DNA from: Flavobacterium sp.
GTDB lineage: Bacteria; Bacteroidota; Bacteroidia; Flavobacteriales; Flavobacteriaceae
Reading direction: 5' to 3'
DNA length: 8,008 bases
Assembly: GCA_023253295.1 (NCBI GenBank)
Contig: JALRGZ010000039.1
Span: 1-8,008, forward strand
Every line of letters starts with the position of its first letter. The first letter of the stretch is position 1. Below, piece after piece: positions 1-4,526 of this stretch. Position numbers and translations under genes: made by a program. The notes beneath the pieces are model-generated. The model was not told the origin of the DNA and searched no databases. It worked only from the letters and a program-made list of their open reading frames with translations.

Positions 1-521
1 GTTTGACACATATTCGAAACAAAGAAGTGATTTTGCGAAATATTTCTAATAACCAAGGCATTAAAGCGCTCAATGATTTTACCAATATCTGCGAACCTTA
101 TAAAATTTACAAACGCAATGGAGGCGGGAAGAAGTACTTTATGTATTCGCCTTTGACCTTGTTTGCTGATGCCTGTGCTGCCGATGCTCCAGATGCGTAT
201 GAGTTTAACAAAATGGTTAATCGATACCTAACTGATAAAGATGATTCATCAAAAACTGAGATTGTGTATTATTTAAATCAATGGATTAATATGGATGTCG
301 AGCTGAATGTGTTTAGTAAAAATGCACCTTTGATTCAGCCGCTATTGCCTTTGTCAGAGCATTTAAGTGCTGTTGCTAAAGAATTGTTGAAAGGATTTGA
401 ACAAAATCAAACTCCTAATAAAACGGTATTGAATAGTTTGTTAGCAGAAATCAATACCCGTAATAATGCCGATGTGGAACTGGCTATTTATGATAGTTTG
501 AAGAAATTGGCAGAATTGTAA
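1..521 (+). CDS. C-terminal part of a probable GH20 beta-N-acetylhexosaminidase (5' end outside window)
   Basis: The frame is open to the left edge, so only about the last 172 residues are present and no start codon can be assigned; the TTG at position 3 is just an internal Leu codon. The visible part is a soluble, mostly helical tail. It contains the stretch EPYKIYKRNGGG followed by YSPLTLFADACAADAPDA, then a NQWINMDVEL helix and a PLLPLSEHLSAVAKELL helix. From memory this resembles the C-terminal region after the TIM barrel in Bacteroidota family 20 glycoside hydrolases, which remove terminal N-acetylhexosamine from chitin fragments or host glycans. The catalytic Asp-Glu pair of GH20 would lie upstream and cannot be seen, so the family call is recognition of the tail only. 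The gene ends with TAA and is followed 19 bases later by an intrinsic terminator, so it is the last gene of its transcript. Confidence 0.6.
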   Translation, partial: LTHIRNKEVILRNISNNQGIKALNDFTNICEPYKIYKRNGGGKKYFMYSPLTLFADACAADAPDAYEFNKMVNRYLTDKDDSSKTEIVYYLNQWINMDVELNVFSKNAPLIQPLLPLSEHLSAVAKELLKGFEQNQTPNKTVLNSLLAEINTRNNADVELAIYDSLKKLAEL

Positions 522-540
522 AATAATCATTTTATAAAAT

Positions 541-580
541 AAAAACTCGTTTATCTTATTGTGGATAAACGAGTTTTTTT
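541..580 (+). terminator. Strong intrinsic terminator after the GH20 gene
   Basis: A perfect 15-bp stem pairs 541-555 with 564-578 around an 8-base loop (556-563). The core is CTCGTTTATC / GATAAACGAG, the left arm begins with A5 and the right arm runs into T7. This is the classic rho-independent layout. Because the A-tract and T-tract are symmetrical it could also stop leftward transcripts coming from the minus-strand pair at 812-2644. Confidence 0.9.
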
Positions 581-585
581 ATTCC

Positions 586-597
586 GTTTGATGAGAT
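586..597 (+). repeat. Short third copy of the repeat edge (GTTTGATGAGAT)
   Basis: The 12 bases GTTTGATGAGAT here recur exactly at 628-639, where they form the outer edge of the left arm of the long inverted repeat. After this point the two copies diverge. It may be a truncated remnant of the same repeat unit, but a 12-base match close by is modest evidence. Confidence 0.5.
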
Positions 598-632
598 AGT
601 AATATTAACTGTTGTTTTTTTTACTCAGTTTG

Positions 633-749
633 ATGAGATTCCTCCTTCGTCGGAATGACAAACTAGATGGTAAATTTTGGCTATAAAAAGTATCTTTTTT
701 CTAAATCTACTTCCGCAAACTTGTCATTCCGACGAAGGAGGAATCTCAT
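633..749. repeat. Long inverted repeat, two head-to-head copies of a REP/MITE-like unit
   Basis: The left arm (633-661) and right arm (721-749) are perfect reverse complements over 29 bp, separated by a 59-base AT-rich spacer. The arm core reads GATTCCTCCTTCGTCGGAAT and is clearly richer in G and C than its surroundings. Outside the arms the pairing continues only weakly (G-T at 632/750, then two A-T pairs). Transcribed in either direction it would fold into a long hairpin. There is no T-tract right after either arm, so it is not a typical terminator. I recall very similar CATTCCGACGAAGGAGGAAT units scattered between genes in flavobacterial and other genomes, which suggests a dispersed palindromic element, but copy number cannot be judged from this window. 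It fills most of the gene-free stretch 522-811. Confidence 0.8.
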
Positions 750-811
750 TAAGAAACTCGGAAAAGTTACACACGTTGTGGATACGGAAAGGATTTCCAC
801 TTTATCGTTTT

Positions 812-1408
812 TTATTTTAAATTTAGTTTTTCAATTAGCCCTTCTTTTTTTAATTCATTCAAAAAGTTTTCTGAAGACTTTTTGTTGTCAATGGAAGCAA
901 ATTCTGTTTTATCTCCAATTTTTTTAAAACAGTTGTTTTTATTGCAATTTAATTTAGTCCAAACAGTTTGAAAAGTTTTGCATTTTTCAGTTTTATATAA
1001 ATATTTTGGTTGCTTATTAATTGTATCTGTTTCGCTTTCCCAATTGTATTCTTTTTGAACAATAGTAGAATTAAATTTTAAATTTATGGTATCATTTTCT
1101 ATTTTGTATTTGCCACTGTAGTAAGTGTCTGTATCTAGGCAGTAATCAACGCAAATAAAATTTTCATCATCCAAAAACAAATAATTACTGCTACAGCAAT
1201 CACATTCTCCAAAGGATTCGCAATTTTCTGAATCAAATTCAGGAGCTAAAAGATAAAGTTGATTGGATAAAGAAAGTTTTTTTGAATATTCTTTCTTATT
1301 GTTTTCTGATTCAACTATTTTATTGAGATTAGTTTCTTTTTTTACTTGATTGCAACTTATAACAAGAAATATCAAAAATAAAAGTGTTATTCTAATGTTT
1401 TTTTTCAA
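812..1408 (-). CDS. Cysteine-rich lipoprotein of unknown function
   Basis: The 198-residue product is not a protein I recognise. It begins with a clear lipoprotein signal: KKN, a hydrophobic run ITLLFLIFLVIS and the lipidated Cys19, so it should be exported and anchored in a membrane by the Sec/LspA route. No Ser-Asp-Asp-type surface export signal follows the Cys (next residues are NQVKKE). The mature part holds nine more cysteines (63, 69, 71, 72, 86, 90, 143, 155, 160), six of them packed in residues 63-90 (CESFGECDCC, then CVDYC). Nine is odd, so disulfides alone would leave one free; a metal site is possible but not shown. The start is TTG (minus strand, 1408-1406): no ATG is available near the signal peptide. 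It starts 7 bases after the stop of the DUF6438 gene, so the two are very likely cotranscribed and perhaps translationally coupled. No close terminator is evident. Confidence 0.8.
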   Translation of the reverse strand: MKKNIRITLLFLIFLVISCNQVKKETNLNKIVESENNKKEYSKKLSLSNQLYLLAPEFDSENCESFGECDCCSSNYLFLDDENFICVDYCLDTDTYYSGKYKIENDTINLKFNSTIVQKEYNWESETDTINKQPKYLYKTEKCKTFQTVWTKLNCNKNNCFKKIGDKTEFASIDNKKSSENFLNELKKEGLIEKLNLK

Positions 1409-1415
1409 TGTTGTT

Positions 1416-2405
1416 TTATTTGAAGTTGATTTCTTTAAAATTACGTTCTATAAAATTATACCCCAAATTGTAAGTTTCAGGTTCTTTGCCTTTAAATTCA
1501 AATTTAAAAAATTGTCCGTCTGTTGTTATTGAACTTATTTCATATTTATGTTGTCTGGCTTCATTTGGATCAGGTCCCCAATAAGTGTAATTTCCATTAA
1601 AAATCACCTTGTATTTTGATTTAAAATTTCCATTTGTTTGTTTTGATTTTTTTAACTCAGTCCATAAATAGAAACTTTCTGATTTTTCAAGATATAAATT
1701 CAAATCACCTTTTTTAAAAGAAAAATAATTAAGTTTAGGATAGAAAGGTTCATCAAGAGGTAAGCTTTTTAGATGAATTTTTTTGTGGAAGTTCGAAATT
1801 GCTATATAAGCCCATATTAATTCCTTAGTGCCAGCCATTCCATAATCACTAATTGTCTTAATGATTTTTCCGTTTTTTACAAATGTTGTTGTTAATGATT
1901 GGTCGTCTGTATGGTTGACAGAGTAAGAGTCTTTTAGTTTTAGAGGATTTGCATATTTGAATTTATTAAAAATATAATTTTTTGTTTTGTGATTAATTTT
2001 ACCAGAATAAAATCCAAGAGGAGTTGTATATCCTTCTCCTTGGAATAATATATTCCCTTCTTTTGTAATTGAAATATCAATTATAGGGCATGAACCATAA
2101 CATCCAGAACTTGAGAAAATTATTTGGTCAAAATTATTTGAATTGTCAGGGTTGTAATTAAGTTTTTTGAAAAGGACAAAGGTCGTATTGTTAATTGCCA
2201 ATTTCAAAGTGTCATTTTTTCTACTGACGAATTTCCATTTGAATTCCCACTTACCATTTGAGAGGTTTTTAATATAGATGCTATCATTATTTATTTTGAA
2301 AGAAGTACTATTTCCTAAATATTGCTTTTTAAATCTCCCTTTGTTGTCTAAACTATCTTTAAAAAAACCTAAATATGACTCTATACTGTCATTTGAAAAT
2401 TTCAT
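1416..2405 (-). CDS. DUF6438-domain protein, main open frame of a frameshifted gene
   Basis: The open frame from the ATG at 2405 gives 329 residues. Around residues 94-210 it carries what I recognise as a DUF6438 domain: an IIFSSSGCYGSCP motif (Cys102, Cys106), then alternating strands with a G-x-x-LFQGEG turn, a GFYSGKI strand and a late TDDQSLTTTF strand. The function of this domain is not known; flavobacterial members are often exported or lipid-anchored. The ATG at 2405 is probably not the original start. The frame stays open upstream to a stop at 2559-2561, and those upstream codons read as ordinary protein (GDWGIIIIPKQRKIINGHV). A 14-bp duplication at 2534-2569 separates it from the real N-terminus at 2644. 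If 2405 is used, the product lacks any export signal and would be cytoplasmic. The C-terminus overlaps nothing; the lipoprotein gene follows after 7 bases. Confidence 0.75.
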   Translation of the reverse strand: MKFSNDSIESYLGFFKDSLDNKGRFKKQYLGNSTSFKINNDSIYIKNLSNGKWEFKWKFVSRKNDTLKLAINNTTFVLFKKLNYNPDNSNNFDQIIFSSSGCYGSCPIIDISITKEGNILFQGEGYTTPLGFYSGKINHKTKNYIFNKFKYANPLKLKDSYSVNHTDDQSLTTTFVKNGKIIKTISDYGMAGTKELIWAYIAISNFHKKIHLKSLPLDEPFYPKLNYFSFKKGDLNLYLEKSESFYLWTELKKSKQTNGNFKSKYKVIFNGNYTYWGPDPNEARQHKYEISSITTDGQFFKFEFKGKEPETYNLGYNFIERNFKEINFK

Positions 2406-2509
2406 TCCTTGAGGTATTTTATATAGCGGTGCAGGAGCTACATGACCGTTAATTATTTTTCTTTGTTTTGGGATAATTATTATTCCCCAATCACCTCTTA
2501 TGTTTTTAA

Positions 2510-2644
2510 TTACCGCGTTATTTTTTTTAATTTCAACAAAATAATTACAACAAAATAATTACAACAAAAAATTATGATTACTAATAGTAAAAGAACACTA
2601 GTTTGAACAATTTTTTTAAAGTTAAAAGTAAGTTCTTTGTTCAT
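2510..2644 (-). pseudogene. Disconnected N-terminal part of the DUF6438 gene (44-codon frame with membrane anchor)
   Basis: An ATG at 2644-2642 opens a 44-residue frame: MNKELTFNFKK, then a strongly hydrophobic segment VQTSVLLLLVIIIFCCNYF, ending at a TAA at 2512-2510. The reading frame leaves the DUF6438 frame inside the tandem repeat at 2534-2569. Removing one 14-bp unit changes 1229 bases (2644-1416) to 1215, exactly 405 codons, and joins the anchor to the rest as FCCNYFVEIKKNNAV with no stop. The restored protein would have 404 residues, 75 more than the 329-residue frame, with a signal anchor near residues 16-28. The FCC end of the anchor is not a good lipobox. In the present state translation from 2644 would give only a short hydrophobic peptide. 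A candidate promoter lies 59 bases upstream. Confidence 0.75.
2534..2569. repeat. 14-bp tandem duplication causing a frameshift
   Basis: The unit CAACAAAATAATTA occurs at 2534-2547 and again at 2548-2561, followed by the first 8 bases of a third copy (2562-2569). Because 14 is not a multiple of 3, each gain or loss changes the frame of the minus-strand gene that crosses it. With one full unit fewer (or two more) the gene is open from 2644 to 1416. Confidence 0.95.
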
Positions 2645-2703
2645 TTTATATTTTGATTTGATGCTTTGTAATTTTTTTGGTTCTAATTAAATTTAGTTAA
2701 TTT

Positions 2704-2711
2704 CAAATATA
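2704..2711 (-). promoter_or_regulatory. Candidate -7 promoter element for the DUF6438/lipoprotein pair
   Basis: On the minus strand this reads TATATTTG, a full match to the Bacteroidota -7 consensus TAnnTTTG, 59 bases before the ATG at 2644. No TTG sits at the usual distance upstream (the nearest leaves a spacer of 13), so only half of the consensus is met. Its place upstream of 2644 rather than 2405 supports 2644 as the original gene start. Confidence 0.45.
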
Positions 2712-2803
2712 TAAAATATTCCTACAAATTCTAATCATCCTTTTCAACAAAACCCTGTTTTGAATTCCTTTTATAAGAATGCTAATCCATAGCTTATTTT
2801 TTG

Positions 2804-2811
2804 TACTTTTG
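2804..2811 (+). promoter_or_regulatory. Candidate -7 promoter element of the ABC-F gene
   Basis: TACTTTTG matches TAnnTTTG and lies 24 bases before the ATG at 2836, which would give a short leader of roughly 15-20 bases. I do not see a matching -33 TTG at the normal spacing. It lies in the divergent intergenic stretch 2645-2835, where I see nothing else beyond the opposing promoter candidate. Confidence 0.55.
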
Positions 2812-2835
2812 CGGCAAATTTTATAAAAGATATTC

Positions 2836-4455
2836 ATGTTAACAGTAAATAATTTATCAGTTCAGTTTGGCAAGCGAATTTTATTCGACGAAGTAAATAC
2901 TACATTCACTCACGGTAATATCTATGGTGTCATCGGTGCTAATGGTGCTGGAAAATCTACTTTTCTTAAAATAATATCTGGCGATATGGACCCAACTTCG
3001 GGACATGTGCAGTTAGAGCCAGGAAAACGTATGTCGGTTTTGAATCAAAACCACAATATGTTTGACGAACATACCGTTCTTGAAACGGTTATTATGGGAA
3101 ACAAAGTTCTGTATGCCGTAAAGAAAGAAATGGACGAATTGTATTTGGATTATAACGATGCTAATGCGGACAGAATTGGAGAATTGCAAGTTCAATTTGA
3201 AGAAATGAACGGTTGGAATGCTGATTCAGATGCTGCTTCTTTATTGTCTAACTTAGGTATTGGCGAAGAACACCATTATACTTTAATGGCGGATATGGAA
3301 GGAAAGATGAAAGTACGTGTGCTTTTGGCACAAGCGCTTTTTGGAAATCCTGACGTATTGATTATGGATGAGCCTACCAATGACTTGGATTTTGAAACGA
3401 TCTCTTGGTTAGAGAATTTCTTAGCGAATTATGAAAATACAGTAATCGTAGTTTCTCACGACCGTCACTTCTTGGATGCAGTTTGTACCCATATTTCGGA
3501 TATTGATTTTGGTAAAATTAATCACTATTCTGGAAACTATACGTTTTGGTATGAGTCTAGTCAATTAGCAGCAAAACAAAGAGCACAACAAAACAAGAAA
3601 GCAGAAGAGAAGAAACAAGAATTGGAAGAATTTATTCGTCGTTTCTCTGCTAACGTGGCGAAATCTAAACAGGCGACTTCTCGTAAAAAAATGATTTCGA
3701 AACTGAATATTTCCGAAATCAAACCGTCAAGCCGTCGTTATCCTGCGATTATTTTTGACCAAGATCGTGAGGCTGGAGATCAAATTTTAAATGTGGAGAA
3801 TTTAAGTGCTTCGATTGATGGAGAGCTTTTATTTAAAGATGTAGATTTGAATATGGCAAAAGGTGATAAAATCGTTTTATTCTCTAAAGATTCACGTGCT
3901 ACAACTGCTTTTTACGAAATTATCAACGGAAATCAAAAAGCCGATTCTGGAACTTTTGATTGGGGAGTAACTACAAATCAAGCGTATTTACCAGCTGAGA
4001 ACCATGAATTCTTTAAAAACGATTTGACTTTAGTAGACTGGTTACGTCAATATGCAAAAACAGAAGAAGAGCGTGACGAAGTGTTCATTAGAGGATTTTT
4101 AGGGAAAATGATTTTCTCAGGAGAGGAAGCCTTAAAGAAAAGTAATGTATTATCAGGAGGAGAAAAAGTACGTTGTATGATTTCAAGAATGATGATGGAG
4201 CGTGCTAACATCTTAATGCTGGACGAACCTACTAACCACTTGGATTTGGAATCGATTACGGCTTTCAATAACTCATTGAAAAACTTCAAAGGTTCGGTTA
4301 TATTTACTACACATGACCACGAGTTTGCACAAACTGTAGGTAATAGGGTAGTGGAGTTGACACCAAACGGAGTTATTGACCGTTACATGACTTTTGATGA
4401 GTATTTGGATGATGAAAAAATTCAGGAACAAAGAAAGAAAATGTACAATCTGTAA
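2836..4455 (+). CDS. ABC-F family ATPase, YbiT-like, with one degenerate ATP site
   Basis: The 539-residue protein has two ABC ATPase domains in tandem and no membrane segment, the architecture of ABC-F factors that bind the ribosomal E site and adjust translation. Length and layout fit the YbiT branch. NBD1 (about 1-240): Walker A GANGAGKST at 34-42, Q-loop LNQNH at 69-73, Walker B with DEPTND at 178-183, switch His208. The LSGGE signature is replaced by MEGKM near 154-158. A basic, charged linker (about 243-300, with KKAEEKKQELEE) matches the P-site tRNA-interaction motif region. NBD2 (about 315-515): intact signature LSGGEKVR (439-446), Walker B with DEPTNHLD (463-470), His493, but the Walker A position reads FSKDSRATT (349-357), lacking the glycines and the lysine. 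The two losses fall in the same composite site. There is no resistance-gene context; a housekeeping translation role is the likeliest. It is a single-gene unit with its own promoter and terminator. Confidence 0.92.
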   Translation: MLTVNNLSVQFGKRILFDEVNTTFTHGNIYGVIGANGAGKSTFLKIISGDMDPTSGHVQLEPGKRMSVLNQNHNMFDEHTVLETVIMGNKVLYAVKKEMDELYLDYNDANADRIGELQVQFEEMNGWNADSDAASLLSNLGIGEEHHYTLMADMEGKMKVRVLLAQALFGNPDVLIMDEPTNDLDFETISWLENFLANYENTVIVVSHDRHFLDAVCTHISDIDFGKINHYSGNYTFWYESSQLAAKQRAQQNKKAEEKKQELEEFIRRFSANVAKSKQATSRKKMISKLNISEIKPSSRRYPAIIFDQDREAGDQILNVENLSASIDGELLFKDVDLNMAKGDKIVLFSKDSRATTAFYEIINGNQKADSGTFDWGVTTNQAYLPAENHEFFKNDLTLVDWLRQYAKTEEERDEVFIRGFLGKMIFSGEEALKKSNVLSGGEKVRCMISRMMMERANILMLDEPTNHLDLESITAFNNSLKNFKGSVIFTTHDHEFAQTVGNRVVELTPNGVIDRYMTFDEYLDDEKIQEQRKKMYNL

Positions 4456-4471
4456 TTAGATTGAAAGTTAT

Positions 4472-4509
4472 AAAAAAGGCAGTTTCAAAATGATGAAACT
4501 GCCTTTTTT
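4472..4509. terminator. Bidirectional terminator between convergent ABC-F and GH95 genes
   Basis: A perfect 16-bp stem (4472-4487 with 4494-4509) encloses the 6-base loop AAATGA. The left arm starts A6-GGCAGTTTCA and the right arm ends in T6, so it presents a T-tract to transcripts from both sides. It begins 17 bases after the ABC-F stop and lies 18 bases beyond the GH95 stop, serving both. Confidence 0.92.
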
Positions 4510-4526
4510 GTTTGGGTTTTATTGAC

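Noticed and set aside
633..749. CRISPR-like repeat pair
   Set aside because: There are only two full copies, in opposite orientation, with one spacer and no cas genes; the geometry is that of an inverted repeat.
778..800. Small hairpin (GTGGA / TCCAC or GGAAA / TTTCC) as terminator of the lipoprotein gene
   Set aside because: The stem is only 5 bp and no T-tract follows on the minus strand, so it is not supported.
667..927. Open frame of 86 codons on the plus strand
   Set aside because: It runs through the spacer and right arm of the inverted repeat and then antisense through the lipoprotein gene; its sequence (LSFRRRRNLI) is just the repeat translated.
1350..1532. Open frame of 60 codons on the plus strand
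   Set aside because: It is antisense to the junction of the lipoprotein and DUF6438 genes and is a low-complexity Phe/Lys shadow.
2470..2488. Palindromic stretch GGGATAATTATTATTCCCC as an operator
   Set aside because: It lies within the restored coding frame and encodes the GIIIIP run, so codon content explains it.
3013..4289. Two minus-strand frames inside the ABC-F gene (3013-3195 and 4047-4289)
   Set aside because: Both are antisense to conserved ABC motifs and have no start context or domain of their own.
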